Translations under genes and position numbers: made by a program
Shown here: positions 38,106-47,688 of the stretch, one piece after another
How positions within the stretch are numbered: the first letter of the stretch is position 1
How the letters are laid out: each line of letters opens with the position of its first letter
Notes under the pieces: generated by a model
The model's database searches: none
What the model saw: the letters and a program-made list of their open reading frames with translations, nothing else
Told to the model about the DNA's origin: nothing
Source: Acinetobacter pecorum
Lineage (GTDB): Bacteria; Pseudomonadota; Gammaproteobacteria; Pseudomonadales; Moraxellaceae
Assembly: GCF_014837015.1 (NCBI RefSeq)
Contig: NZ_JACSPT010000002.1
Location: forward strand, 1 to 64,000
Length of the DNA: 64,000 nucleotides
Direction: 5' to 3'

Positions 38106-38453
38106 ATGCCAGTGATCAAAATAGCTTCAGCCAGTCAGGAAATGGCAGAGATGATTTTGGCTGTGGTGAATCAGATTCCGTATGCCAAAGTCGCTACTTA
38201 TGGACAGATTGCCAGACTGGCAGGTTTGCCTAAACATGCACGCTTGGTCGGACGAGTATTAAGCCATTTAGAACCTGATAGCGATATTCCCTGGTATCGG
38301 GTCATCAATGCTCAGGCGAAAATCAGTCTGAAGCAACAGGATCAACATGGCCACAATATCCAGCAGCAAAAACTCATGCAGGAAGGAGTTGTTCTAAGAG
38401 GTGAGCGTGTGGATTTAAAACGCTATCAATGGAATGGTCAGATTGAAATATAA
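38106..38453 (+). CDS. Alkyltransferase-like protein (MGMT-fold, no active-site Cys)
   Basis: A 115-residue member of the O6-alkylguanine-DNA alkyltransferase fold. The usual PCHRV active site reads PWYRV at 62-66: the acceptor Cys is replaced by Trp63, as in the ATL/YbaZ proteins (PWHRV), and the His by Tyr. The helix-turn-helix with its Arg finger is present (LPKHARLVGRVL, Arg46). Such proteins bind O6-alkylguanine and pass it to nucleotide excision repair without repairing it themselves. Weak ribosome site; single gene. Confidence 0.9.
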   Translation: MPVIKIASASQEMAEMILAVVNQIPYAKVATYGQIARLAGLPKHARLVGRVLSHLEPDSDIPWYRVINAQAKISLKQQDQHGHNIQQQKLMQEGVVLRGERVDLKRYQWNGQIEI

Positions 38454-38455
38454 AA

Positions 38456-38480
38456 CCCCCACTTTTTGAGAAGTGGAGGT
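38456..38480 (-). terminator. Weak hairpin between the ATL and UspA genes
   Basis: CCACTT-TTTGAG-AAGTGG; on the minus strand it is followed by GGGTTTT, so it may end the UspA transcript. Low T content makes it uncertain. Confidence 0.4.
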
Positions 38481-38508
38481 CTGTATAAATGGAAATTTAT
38501 AAGATTAT

Positions 38509-38949
38509 TTACTTGCGAATCACCATGACTGGAATGTCCGCCTGTCCAAGAATACTTTGCGCTACGCTACCAAGGAACAGTTTTTTGAAGCCAGTACGGC
38601 CATGGGAACCGATTACAATCAGATCAGCATTTAAATCTTTTGCGGCTGCCAGAATCTCACTGTGAATCACTTGACCTTCAAGCAGCTGTGTATCCACTTC
38701 AATACCTGACGCAGAGAATTTTGCTTTGGCTTCATCCAAGGTTTTTAAGATTGAAGTGCGGGCACGTTCAATCAGGTCATTGGTCTGTGCCGCAGAGATA
38801 TATTCTGCAGCGATATAAGGATCCAGTGCCAGCACCTGAACGACTGTTACTTTACTGTTGAATGCTTTGGCAATTTCTACTGCTTTATCTACTGCAGCAT
38901 AAGATGTTTCTGAACCGTCGATGGGTACTAAAATATGTTCAAAAGGCAT
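38509..38949 (-). CDS. Universal stress protein, UspA family
   Basis: A single-domain 146-residue Usp protein. It opens with FEHILVPIDGSETS and ends with the ATP-binding pattern G-x2-G-x9-G-S in GSHGRTGFKKLFLGSVAQSI followed by PVMVIRK. The ATP motif places it in the nucleotide-binding branch. A ribosome site (AGGAGAA on the minus strand) precedes the ATG. Single gene; target unknown as for most of the family. Confidence 0.93.
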   Translation of the reverse strand: MPFEHILVPIDGSETSYAAVDKAVEIAKAFNSKVTVVQVLALDPYIAAEYISAAQTNDLIERARTSILKTLDEAKAKFSASGIEVDTQLLEGQVIHSEILAAAKDLNADLIVIGSHGRTGFKKLFLGSVAQSILGQADIPVMVIRK

Positions 38950-39189
38950 TAGAATTCTCCTGAGAAGAAGTAAGAGTTATAAATTGTGACGCGTTGAACT
39001 GGAATACGAATAATTGTTTATACTTTGATCATAGCCTGTATTTTATAAAAATAAAACCAAGTAAATACATAGGTATAAGATCTAATAGATTGAAGAGTAA
39101 AGCATCTGCTAACAGTGCTTTAATCGGATTATTGATGGAATCTAAGTGAATCATTTATATGTAAAAAATCAGCTTACCCAAAATTGCGG

Positions 39190-39594
39190 TCAGTCACATT
39201 GAATAGAGGCGGGGTCTAGTTTTATTTGCGGTGACAGCTGTTCATAGCGATTTAAAATGGTTTGGGTTTCATCTGCATAAATTTGCTGCTGCAGCTGCCG
39301 GATTTTATGTTCTGTCACATACAAACGTGCACAATGTAAGGCGATCTGATTTTCTCGGGTCACTTCCAGTCGTTGAGTTTGCTCATATTCCGGATAGCGT
39401 TTGATTTTCTGCTGTGCTCTGCTGAGTTGTGCCAAAGAACGTTTCTGCTGCATGCTCATCAGTTGCTGCTGGTTAATCCACTGTGCGACATCGCGTCTGA
39501 CGCCATTGTAATCTACAAAAATCGGGGAAATGATCTGACAGGCACTGAGACATGAAAGTCCAGTTACTGAAATAAGTATTTTGATTTTATGCAT
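39190..39594 (-). CDS. Predicted small lipoprotein, unknown function
   Basis: A 134-residue protein with a lipoprotein signal peptide: basic start, hydrophobic core and lipobox LSAC with lipidated Cys19. The mature part is Gln-rich and mostly helical, probably a short coiled coil (about 45-115), with two further Cys (in HCARLY and at the C-terminal CD). No family recognised. Single gene, minus strand. Confidence 0.7.
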   Translation of the reverse strand: MHKIKILISVTGLSCLSACQIISPIFVDYNGVRRDVAQWINQQQLMSMQQKRSLAQLSRAQQKIKRYPEYEQTQRLEVTRENQIALHCARLYVTEHKIRQLQQQIYADETQTILNRYEQLSPQIKLDPASIQCD

Positions 39595-39768
39595 TTGATG
39601 AATCCTATAAGCAATAAATAGTGTTATGAATACGTGAATTACCTACTAAAAAAGCTTTATTGTTTATATTTTAAAAGTTTATTGGGTATTTGCATAAAGT
39701 CTGAACATTTGTGTTCTAAAATGCTTGACGATACACGCTTAAATTACGATAATGCGCACACAGTTTAC

Positions 39769-39845
39769 GGCTATGTAGCTCAGTTGGTTAGAGCACCGCA
39801 CTCATAATGCGGGGGTCACAAGTTCAAGTCTCGTCATAGCCACCA
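39769..39845 (+). tRNA. tRNA-Met (CAT), elongator
   Basis: A 77-nt cloverleaf including encoded CCA. Acceptor arms GGCTATG / CATAGCC pair perfectly, D-loop AGCTCAGTTGGTTAGAGC, anticodon loop CTCATAA with CAT anticodon on a CCGCA/TGCGG stem, T-loop GTTCAAG. It resembles E. coli elongator tRNA-Met (same GGCTA...GTAGCTCAG start) rather than tRNA-Ile2, and lacks the initiator C1:A72 mismatch. Confidence 0.93.
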
Positions 39846-39852
39846 TTTTTAA

Positions 39853-39883
39853 AGACCAAGCTCTCAGCTTGGTCTCTTTTTTT
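39853..39883 (+). terminator. Terminator after tRNA-Met
   Basis: AGACCAAGCT-CTC-AGCTTGGTCT followed by a T7 run. Confidence 0.9.
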
Positions 39884-40009
39884 GTCTATAGAAAAGCATT
39901 GCAAAGAAAATCATAAATAATACTTGAAGTATCTACTAATTTTGCACATGTTCTCAACATATCAGTTTTATTTGATGTGAGATATGATCTTGAATCTTTA
40001 GTACGGCAT

Positions 40010-40044
40010 AAAAAATCGTCCCAGCACTCGCTGGAACGATTTTA
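40010..40044 (-). terminator. Terminator after nadE
   Basis: AAAATCGTTCCAGC-GAGT-GCTGGGACGATTTTTT on the minus strand. Confidence 0.85.
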
Positions 40045-40065
40045 ATTTATCTCATCGAAACAGAC

Positions 40066-41691
40066 TTAGTTTCCTGCTTTCCAGCCATTGACGAGTGGAT
40101 AGCGGCGTTCACGACCAAAAGACCGTGAACTGATACGCGGACCAATTGCTCCTTGGCGACGCTTGTATTCATTGGTATCAACCAGACGAATCACTTTCTT
40201 CACCACTTCAGCATCAAAGCCTTTAGCAATAATATCGTCCTGACTCATATCTTCTTCAATATAAGAATACAAGATCGCATCCAGAATGTCGTAGGCAGGT
40301 AAAGAGTCTTGGTCGACCTGATCTGGGCGCAATTCTGCTGAAGGCGGACGTGTAATGACACGTTCTGGAATTACTGGCGTTTCTGAAATGCTGTTACGGT
40401 ATTTCGCCAATTCGAACACAATAGTTTTATACACGTCTTTCAGAACAGCATAACCACCCACCATGTCGCCATACAGGGTGCAATAACCTACAGAAATTTC
40501 GGATTTATTGCCAGTTGCCAGCACCAGGTTACCAAATTTGTTGGACAGAGCCATCAATAAAGTACCACGCGAGCGTGCTTGCAGGTTTTCCTCGGTCGCA
40601 TCGACTGGAGCATTACCAAAGAATGGGAACAGCACCTGCATAAAGCCGTTTACCACTGGATTGATTTCGGCAATACCGAAAGTCACGCCCATATTTTTGG
40701 CCTGAGCAGCTGCATCTTCCACACTGATTTGTGCGGTATAAGTATAAGGCATCATCACAGCTTGAACTTTATCTGCACCAAGTGCATCTACGGCAATTGC
40801 CAGAGTCAGGGCAGAGTCAATACCGCCAGACAGCCCTAGAATTACACCAGGAAAGCCGGAGCGCTGTACATAATCACGTGTTGCCATGACCAGGCTTTGA
40901 TAAATCTCAGCCATGGTGTCTAAGGCAGGAGCGATGCTACCTGTCTTGAATTGAAGCTTTTCAGCATCATACTCGGCAATCGCCAGTTTTTCCTGAAAGC
41001 TGGGGGCCCGTACAGCTACCTCACCAGATTTGTTCAGCACAAAGCTGGTACCATCAAAGATCAAATCATCCTGTCCACAAACTTGGTTACAGTACACCAG
41101 ATTGATATTCAGCTGCTTGACTAAGGCCGCCATGGTTTCAATACGATGTTGGGGCTTACCTACTTCATATGGAGAGGCATTGAGTACCAAAGCGGTGTCA
41201 ACATTCAATTTAGCCAGTTGCTGAACGGTCGCTAAAGACCAGACATCTTCACAGATCAGTATGCCAAATTTGTGTCCGAGATACTCAAAAACCAGGTGCT
41301 GATGACCTTCGCCAAAATAGCGCTTTTCATCGAATACCCCATAATTTGGCAGCACTTGCTTGTTATAGATCCCCAGCACTTCGCCATCTTTCATGACAGC
41401 AGCTGAGTTATAACGCTGACCATCTTCGGTTTGATTGACAAAACCAAAGACCATGACAATATCTTTTACTTCAGTCAGTTTTTCAAAAGCCGCCTTGGTA
41501 CGTTTCACCAGACTTGGGCGAATTAATAAATCTTCTGCAGGGTAGCCCAGTGTTGAAAGCTCAGGAAAGATGATCAGATCCGCTTTATCTTCTTTGGCCT
41601 GACTGGCCAACTCAATCATTCTTTGCGCATTTGCATCCAGATTGCCGACATGTGGAGAGAATTGAGCAATCGCAATTTTAAAACTTTTCAT
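40066..41691 (-). CDS. nadE: Glutamine-dependent NAD(+) synthetase
   Basis: Makes NAD from deamido-NAD, with ammonia from glutamine. The 541 residues fuse an N-terminal nitrilase-type glutaminase, with triad Glu44, Lys111 and Cys147 (LICEDVW), to a C-terminal PP-loop synthetase carrying SGGIDSALT (from about residue 286). This two-domain form of about 540 residues is the bacterial glutamine-dependent type. ATG start. Single gene with terminator. Confidence 0.96.
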   Translation of the reverse strand: MKSFKIAIAQFSPHVGNLDANAQRMIELASQAKEDKADLIIFPELSTLGYPAEDLLIRPSLVKRTKAAFEKLTEVKDIVMVFGFVNQTEDGQRYNSAAVMKDGEVLGIYNKQVLPNYGVFDEKRYFGEGHQHLVFEYLGHKFGILICEDVWSLATVQQLAKLNVDTALVLNASPYEVGKPQHRIETMAALVKQLNINLVYCNQVCGQDDLIFDGTSFVLNKSGEVAVRAPSFQEKLAIAEYDAEKLQFKTGSIAPALDTMAEIYQSLVMATRDYVQRSGFPGVILGLSGGIDSALTLAIAVDALGADKVQAVMMPYTYTAQISVEDAAAQAKNMGVTFGIAEINPVVNGFMQVLFPFFGNAPVDATEENLQARSRGTLLMALSNKFGNLVLATGNKSEISVGYCTLYGDMVGGYAVLKDVYKTIVFELAKYRNSISETPVIPERVITRPPSAELRPDQVDQDSLPAYDILDAILYSYIEEDMSQDDIIAKGFDAEVVKKVIRLVDTNEYKRRQGAIGPRISSRSFGRERRYPLVNGWKAGN

Positions 41692-42074
41692 CCAATTAAA
41701 TCCTATTCCTATAGGTTAATACACTAAATTACTGATTTTTATTATTCTAATTATCCAGTTAAGTGCACTTCGATATTCATAAAATGCCAAATGGCTAAAA
41801 TAAAAAACTTTTTATCGCATGATTACTGAATCTTAATGTGCGAAGTAAAATAATCATACTGGCTTATTTTATCGAAATTTTATCGATAAGCTAGACTTGA
41901 CTTAGCAAGAAGAGACATCGAATGGGAAAGTAATGATATAAAATTACAAAATATGCTGATGTTTTATACATGTATACATATACAGAAGTAAAGACTTAAG
42001 CGGGAATAAGGGATTTTAAAATATGTGCTTTTGATTTTTCTTCAAATTAAAGTAATTAAATATCATCTGCTTAT
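41692..42074. other. Intergenic region upstream of nadE
   Basis: 383 bp, AT-rich, no gene seen. The repeated word TTTTATCG occurs at 41810-41817, 41867-41874 and 41878-41885; the last two start 11 bp apart (TTTTATCGA twice), as for a protein bound to one face of the helix. No terminator was seen after the minus-strand zincin-like gene that ends at 42075. Confidence 0.45.
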
Positions 42075-42569
42075 TTAGGGATTTAAAATTATATTCGGGA
42101 TTCTTTTTAAGAAAATATCTCGTGCAATATCACCTTGTTGTTCAATATTGTAGTGTGAAAATGATTTGTTGGGATTAAATTGATATTTGTAAGGATTATA
42201 TTTTCTCAAGCTTAAAAAATAAGCACTTTGAAGGAGCGCGCCTTTTAAAACCACATTAATCTTCTGTTGGTATTGATAAATATGCGTCATCTCATGAATG
42301 AATAATGCCTGATATGCCAAGCTTTCATGTGAATAGTCTTCTCGATAATTTAAATTGCGTGCATGAATATAGCCGCTAGGTGCCATAATGACATGTCTGG
42401 ATTGCCAAGGAAGGTAGGGGTGGTTCATGACTTTGACTGTTGAATAGTCAATCAGGTTGCCAAATACCTGTTGGCAGATGCTGATTTCACCAGGGGTTAG
42501 GCTGCGACATTTGAATTGTTCAAAACGGACAAGCTTCAGAATGAAAGGTAGAGCAGCATAAAACAACAT
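42075..42569 (-). CDS. Vgr-related protein with zincin HExxH motif
   Basis: From the ATG at 42569 (AGGA upstream) the product is 164 residues; a TTG at 42578 is less likely. A short hydrophobic N-terminus is followed by LTPGE...VFGNLIDYSTVKV, MAPSGYIHA, the zinc-protease motif HEMTH at 92-96 and IEQQGDIARDIF near 142-153, whose Glu143 may be the third ligand. This pattern matches a family annotated in other bacteria as vgr-related proteins, found with type VI secretion genes or alone. Peptidase activity is inferred from the motif. No secretion genes, immunity gene or partner lie nearby. Base composition is more AT-rich than the flanking housekeeping genes. Confidence 0.75.
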   Translation of the reverse strand: MLFYAALPFILKLVRFEQFKCRSLTPGEISICQQVFGNLIDYSTVKVMNHPYLPWQSRHVIMAPSGYIHARNLNYREDYSHESLAYQALFIHEMTHIYQYQQKINVVLKGALLQSAYFLSLRKYNPYKYQFNPNKSFSHYNIEQQGDIARDIFLKRIPNIILNP

Positions 42570-42668
42570 CAAGTACAAATCCTGTTCGAATTTTAATCTA
42601 TGAATTTGGTTTAGATTTATTCATTTTAAAAGATATTAAATAACCTAAGTGTAGGATTTTGTCAGTAA

Positions 42669-42697
42669 TAAAAAACCACCCTAAAGGGTGGTTTTTC
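42669..42697 (-). terminator. Terminator after gltA
   Basis: AAAAACCACCC-TTTA-GGGTGGTTTTTTATT on the minus strand; A- and T-runs on both sides. Confidence 0.88.
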
Positions 42698-42718
42698 TGT
42701 CTTCCAACGTCGTTCGAA

Positions 42719-43993
42719 TTAACGAGCGATATCGCGTTGAACTTCGCCAGTATAAAGCTGACGAGGACGACCGATCTTGTAAGGACCGCTGTGCATTTCT
42801 AGCCAGTGGCTGATCCAGCCAACAGTACGTGCAAGCGCAAAGATCACAGTAAACATTTCTGTTGGGATACCAATCGCTTTAAGAATGATACCTGAGTAGA
42901 AGTCTACGTTCGGGTAAAGGTTACGTTTGATGAAGTATTCGTCAGAAAGCGCGATACGTTCAAGTTCCATAGCCAATGCAAGCTGTGGATCATTGATGCC
43001 AAGCGCACCAAGAACTTCGTCGCAAGTTTCTTTCATTACTTTCGCACGTGGATCGAAGTTTTTGTAAACGCGGTGACCGAAGCCCATCAGTTTAACTTCT
43101 TTGGTCTTCACTTTTTCCATGAAGCCAGCAACGTTTTCTACAGTGCCGATTTCGTCCAGCATCTTAAGAACAGCTTCGTTCGCGCCGCCGTGAGCAGGGC
43201 CCCAAAGTGCAGAAATACCAGCTGCGATACATGCATACGGGTTCGCACCGGTAGAACCAGCTAAACGTACTGTAGATGTAGACGCATTTTGTTCATGGTC
43301 AGCATGCAGCGTGAAGATACGGTCCATTGCTTTTGCAAGAATTGGATCAACTTTGTAATCACGGTCTGCAGGAGTTGCGAACATCATGTGAAGGAAGTTT
43401 TCAGCATAGTTCAAGTCGTTACGTGGGTAAACGAACGGTTGACCTATCGTGTACTTGTAGCTCCAAGCCGCCAGTGTTGGAATCTTCGCGATTAAACGAA
43501 TCGCGGTGATTTCACGGTGGTTTACATCTTCAATGTCAAGGTTGTTGTGATAGAACGCAGATAACGCACCAACCACACCCACCATGATCGCCATAGGATG
43601 CGCGTCACGACGGAAACCATTGTAGAAACGGCTAACTTGATCGTGAACCATCGTATGGTTACGTACTTTAGCGTCAAATTCTTCTTTTTGTTCAGCAGTT
43701 GGAAGTTCACCATTTAACAGTAAATAGCAAGTTTCCAGGTAATCTGCTTTAGTCGCTAACTGGTCGATTGGGTAGCCACGGTGTAAAAGAACACCTTTGT
43801 TACCGTCGATGAACGTGATTTTAGATTCGCACGCCGCTGTCGCCATAAAACCAGGATCAAAAGTAAAGTGACCTGCAGCCAACACATCTTTAACGTCGAT
43901 TACATCTGGGCCCAATGTGCCGCTGTAAATTGGTAGTTCAATTTCTTTGCCATCAAGCTGTAAAACGGCTTTCTTGCCAGTTGCTTCAGACAT
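42719..43993 (-). CDS. gltA: Citrate synthase
   Basis: Condenses acetyl-CoA and oxaloacetate; entry step of the TCA cycle. The 424 residues are the hexameric, NADH-sensitive gammaproteobacterial type, with an N-terminal beta domain (about 1-55). Signatures: [22 protein letters not shown] (catalytic His) and [14 protein letters not shown] (His/Asp). ATG start with AGGAGA upstream. Divergent from the sdh operon across about 1 kb. Confidence 0.97.
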   Translation of the reverse strand: MSEATGKKAVLQLDGKEIELPIYSGTLGPDVIDVKDVLAAGHFTFDPGFMATAACESKITFIDGNKGVLLHRGYPIDQLATKADYLETCYLLLNGELPTAEQKEEFDAKVRNHTMVHDQVSRFYNGFRRDAHPMAIMVGVVGALSAFYHNNLDIEDVNHREITAIRLIAKIPTLAAWSYKYTIGQPFVYPRNDLNYAENFLHMMFATPADRDYKVDPILAKAMDRIFTLHADHEQNASTSTVRLAGSTGANPYACIAAGISALWGPAHGGANEAVLKMLDEIGTVENVAGFMEKVKTKEVKLMGFGHRVYKNFDPRAKVMKETCDEVLGALGINDPQLALAMELERIALSDEYFIKRNLYPNVDFYSGIILKAIGIPTEMFTVIFALARTVGWISHWLEMHSGPYKIGRPRQLYTGEVQRDIAR

Positions 43994-44999
43994 TCAATAG
44001 ATCTCCTGTCCTGGTGAATGTATATCCGGTTTGCCTATCAATTTTTTAATGCACAAAACGGACGGATCAAAAATTTGCTATAAGATTAGTGAGTACTGAA
44101 ATTTTGTCAATTATACTTATGGATGAAAAATGACAGTCGCACAGCAATTTAGTCAGATCTGTTCAGTATAAAAAGTTCAGTAAAATCACAGCATCAAACC
44201 TCTATAATAAGTCAAATTAATGCCTAGGTGCAGAAAAAAATAGATTGTCTGGGGTATTTGTAAGCGTTTTTTTCTTATAAGAAATCGAGATAAAAGCTGT
44301 CAGAAGTTAAAGCCAATATGCTTAAAACTATATAAATCTCATAACTTACATCGTTTTTATCATCCAAAACGTCACATTCGGAATTATAAATAAAAGCAAT
44401 TAATTGGATTTTTAGTTCTGTTTAATTGATTAAAAAATAGCTTAATAAATGGCCAGTTTTATAGCAGAAGGGCGTGGTATAAAAATAAATAAATGATTTT
44501 TTGAATCCAAATAGCCTAAATCGATTGAAAAAACCATCGTAATGAATATTAAGTGGCTATTTAACAACGAGATATCTTCATGATTGATCTGCTTTTTATG
44601 GAGGGCAATTGGTCTGTAGAATATAGGCAATTGATTTTAATCTGATTTAAAAAGAGATTTAAATAATATTTGTGTTTGAACTGTGCGTCTTTAGTCTAAA
44701 ACGAGCACATGAGTCTTTAGGTTGAAAGTAGATTAAATTAATCAAATTAATTTTTTAAAAACAACCATATAGATAAGATTAAGGAGGACTGGGAGGGTAG
44801 AGAGATTTAAATTTTTGATGTTAATGATTCTTATTTAATGGCTTTTTCTCCAAAAAGCCAAATTCCGCCGTTTGTATTTTGATAGTTGACGTTTTATAAT
44901 TCAGTGTCGTTTTGATTTTAGGTAATGAATTTGCCTAAAAATGCCAGCTTTCCTTCGAATTAATTCCAACAAACTCCGGATGGAGTTTTTACTTACAGG
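43994..44999. other. Long AT-rich intergenic region, gltA / sdhC
   Basis: About 1 kb with no gene I can support; a 62-codon minus-strand frame at 44442-44630 lacks a ribosome site and any family. A perfect 9-bp inverted repeat TGGCTTTTT-CTCC-AAAAAGCCA lies at 44839-44860 without a T tract on either strand, so it is more likely an operator or leader hairpin than a terminator. The region must hold the gltA and sdhC promoters. Confidence 0.55.
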
Positions 45000-45398
45000 A
45001 TGCCCGCTGTGAAAAGCAACAGACCTGTCAATTTGTCCATGGGTCAAGTTTTAGAAGTAAACTTAAAATCACCCGTGGCTATTGCATCAATTCTACACCG
45101 TCTTTCAGGTGTTATCGTATTTTTACTCGTACCGGTCCTTCTATGGCTCTTAGATAAGTCATTGTCTTCGCCTGAAGGTTTTGCGCAAGTTCAAGAAATC
45201 ATGAGTGGTTTCATTGTTCGTTTCATTGTATGGGTATTTGTCGCCGGCTTGATTTTTCACTTCATCGCTGGTGTTAAGCATTTACTTGCTGACATGGGTG
45301 TTGCTGAAGAACTAGAAAGTGGCCGTGTTGCATCTACTATCGCATTAATCTTGTCTGCAATTGGTATTGTTGCAGCATTTGTATGGATCGTACTCTAA
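45000..45398 (+). CDS. sdhC: Succinate dehydrogenase cytochrome b556 subunit
   Basis: A membrane anchor of complex II, binding haem b and quinone with SdhD. The 132 residues have three membrane helices; SPVAIASILHRLSG and HFIAGVKHLLAD are the family signatures, with His87 and His94 as candidates for the haem ligand. The ATG at 45000 sits directly after ACAGG; a GTG at 45009 has better spacing to AGGA and may be the true start. First gene of sdhCDAB; its stop overlaps the sdhD start. Confidence 0.95.
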   Translation: MPAVKSNRPVNLSMGQVLEVNLKSPVAIASILHRLSGVIVFLLVPVLLWLLDKSLSSPEGFAQVQEIMSGFIVRFIVWVFVAGLIFHFIAGVKHLLADMGVAEELESGRVASTIALILSAIGIVAAFVWIVL

Positions 45399-45763
45399 TG
45401 AAAAGCGCTACTGGTTTAACAGGTTCAGGTTCTCGCGATTGGTTTCTCCAACGTATCAGTGCTGTAGTTCTAGCTGTTTATACCGTTGTTGTACTGGGTT
45501 GGATTCTCCTAAATGGCGGTTTCAACTTTGAACAATGGTACGGCTTTATGATGACAGTTCCAATGAAGATCATGTCTTTATTGGCGGTCTTATCTCTTGT
45601 TGCACACGCATGGATCGGCATGTGGCAGGTATTCACTGATTATGTGACTACTCGTCAAATGGGTCCTTCAGCTTCAGGTTTACGCCTTGTACTGACTTCA
45701 GCAGTGATCATTGCTGTACTTGCATATGCAATCTGGGCCATCCAGATTTTTTGGGCGAATTGA
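45398..45763 (+). CDS. sdhD: Succinate dehydrogenase membrane anchor subunit
   Basis: The second hydrophobic subunit of complex II, 121 residues with three membrane helices. SRDWFLQRISAVVLAVY and LVAHAWIGMWQVFTDYV are typical, the latter containing the likely haem-ligand His. The ATG overlaps the sdhC stop (TAATG), indicating translational coupling; an in-frame ATG at 45383 inside sdhC is less likely. Followed 12 bp later by sdhA. Confidence 0.95.
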   Translation: MKSATGLTGSGSRDWFLQRISAVVLAVYTVVVLGWILLNGGFNFEQWYGFMMTVPMKIMSLLAVLSLVAHAWIGMWQVFTDYVTTRQMGPSASGLRLVLTSAVIIAVLAYAIWAIQIFWAN

Positions 45764-45775
45764 TAGGAAACAATC

Positions 45776-47674
45776 ATGGGCGCTATAAACCCTAAAGAAG
45801 ATTACACAAATATTCCACACGAAACTTTCGATGCTGTCATCGTTGGTGGTGGTGGTTCAGGTATGCGTGCGTCTTACCAACTTGCTCAAGCTGGTTTGAA
45901 AGTTGCCGTTCTGACTAAAGTATTTCCAACCCGTTCACACACTGTTGCTGCGCAGGGTGGTATCGGTGCATCTCTTGGTAATATGCAAGAAGATAACTGG
46001 CACTACCACTTCTATGACACAGTTAAAGGTTCGGACTGGTTAGGTGACCAAGACGCGATCGAGTTCATGACTCGCGAAGCGCCACAAGTTGTATATGAAC
46101 TTGAACACCTGGGTATGCCATTCGACCGTAATGCTGATGGCACAATTTACCAACGTCCGTTTGGTGGTCACTCAGCAAACTACGGTGAAAAAGCGGTTCC
46201 GCGTGCATGTGCTGCTGCCGACCGTACAGGTCACGCACTTCTTCACACGCTTTATCAAAGCAACGTGAAAATGGGTACTCAATTCTTCGTAGAATGGATC
46301 GCGCTTGATTTGATCCGTAATGAAGAAGGCGACGTACTTGGTGTGACTGCAATTGACCAGGAAACAGGTAAAATTGCAGTATTCCAGGCGAAAGCAACAT
46401 TATTCGCTACAGGTGGTGCGGGTCGTGTGTACCGTGCTTCCACAAACGCTTATATCAACACTGGTGACGGTCTTGGTATGGCAGCTCGTGCAGGTATTCC
46501 ATTACAAGATATGGAATTCTGGCAGTTCCACCCAACGGGTGTTGCGGGCGCAGGCGTATTGTTAACTGAAGGTTGTCGTGGTGAAGGTGCAATCCTTCGT
46601 AACAAAGACGGCGAACCGTTCATGGAACGTTATGCGCCTACTTTGAAAGATTTGGCACCGCGTGACTTCGTATCACGTTCTATGGACCAGGAAATCAAAG
46701 AAGGTCGTGGTTGTGGTCCTAAAGGCGATTACATCCTACTTGATATGACGCATCTGGGTGCGGATACGATCATGAAACGTCTTCCATCTGTATTCGAGAT
46801 TGGCAAGAAATTCGCGAACGTTGATATCACCAAAGAGCCAATTCCGGTAGTACCAACAATCCATTACCAAATGGGTGGTATTCCGACGAATATTCATGGC
46901 CAGGTTGTTGTTCCTGAAACTCGCGAAACTGAAGCGCTTGTTACTCATTACGACAAAGAAAATGACGTTTATTCAACCAATCAAGAAGGCCGTGACTTCA
47001 CTAAACCAGTGAAAGGTTTTTATGCAATCGGTGAATGTTCATGTGTATCTGTACACGGTGCAAACCGTCTAGGTACAAACTCATTACTTGACCTGGTTGT
47101 ATTTGGCAAGGCTGCTGGTCAGCACATCATTGATTACGTGACTAAACATCACGGTGATGAATACGAACCACTGCCTACCACTGTACTTCAACAAACTGTT
47201 GAGCGCGTTCGTAAACTTGACGAATCGACCTCAGGTGAGAATGCACAAGAAGTTGCTGATGCAATTCGTGACATCGTTCAAGATCACGCTGGTGTATTCC
47301 GTACATCTGCACTGCTTGAAGAAGGTGTAAAACAGATTCTTGCAATTGAACCGCGTGTACGCAACATTCACTTGAAAGACAAATCTAAAGTATTCAATAC
47401 AGCACGTATTGAAGCACTTGAAGTTGAAAACCTGTATGAAGTTGCTAAAGCAACGCTTATTTCAGCTGCAGCGCGTAAAGAATGCCGTGGTGCGCATACG
47501 GTGGTAGACTTTGAAGAGTCTCCAGACCATCCTGCTTACCCATACGGTCGTCGTGATGATGAGTGGATGAAACATACTCTTTGGTTCTCTGCTGACAACC
47601 GTCTAGAGTACAAGCCAGTTCGTTACCGTCCATTGTCGGTTGATGCGATTCCACCTAAACCACGTACATTCTAA
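45776..47674 (+). CDS. sdhA: Succinate dehydrogenase flavoprotein subunit
   Basis: Oxidises succinate to fumarate on the cytoplasmic face of complex II. The 632 residues have the N-terminal dinucleotide motif VGGGGSGM (23-30), covalent FAD attachment at His55 in [10 protein letters not shown], a capping domain, and [20 protein letters not shown] in the C-terminal FAD half. Ribosome site AGGAAAC. Third gene of sdhCDAB. Length is slightly above E. coli SdhA (588) through a C-terminal tail rich in Pro and Arg. Confidence 0.97.
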   Translation: MGAINPKEDYTNIPHETFDAVIVGGGGSGMRASYQLAQAGLKVAVLTKVFPTRSHTVAAQGGIGASLGNMQEDNWHYHFYDTVKGSDWLGDQDAIEFMTREAPQVVYELEHLGMPFDRNADGTIYQRPFGGHSANYGEKAVPRACAAADRTGHALLHTLYQSNVKMGTQFFVEWIALDLIRNEEGDVLGVTAIDQETGKIAVFQAKATLFATGGAGRVYRASTNAYINTGDGLGMAARAGIPLQDMEFWQFHPTGVAGAGVLLTEGCRGEGAILRNKDGEPFMERYAPTLKDLAPRDFVSRSMDQEIKEGRGCGPKGDYILLDMTHLGADTIMKRLPSVFEIGKKFANVDITKEPIPVVPTIHYQMGGIPTNIHGQVVVPETRETEALVTHYDKENDVYSTNQEGRDFTKPVKGFYAIGECSCVSVHGANRLGTNSLLDLVVFGKAAGQHIIDYVTKHHGDEYEPLPTTVLQQTVERVRKLDESTSGENAQEVADAIRDIVQDHAGVFRTSALLEEGVKQILAIEPRVRNIHLKDKSKVFNTARIEALEVENLYEVAKATLISAAARKECRGAHTVVDFEESPDHPAYPYGRRDDEWMKHTLWFSADNRLEYKPVRYRPLSVDAIPPKPRTF

Positions 47675-47688
47675 TCAGGAGAATTCAG

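Noticed and set aside
39769..39845. tRNA-Met as an integration site
   Set aside because: No integrase gene, direct repeat of the tRNA 3' end or composition change follows it.
44442..44630. 62-codon minus-strand frame in the gltA-sdhC gap
   Set aside because: No ribosome site, no recognisable motif, composition of intergenic DNA.
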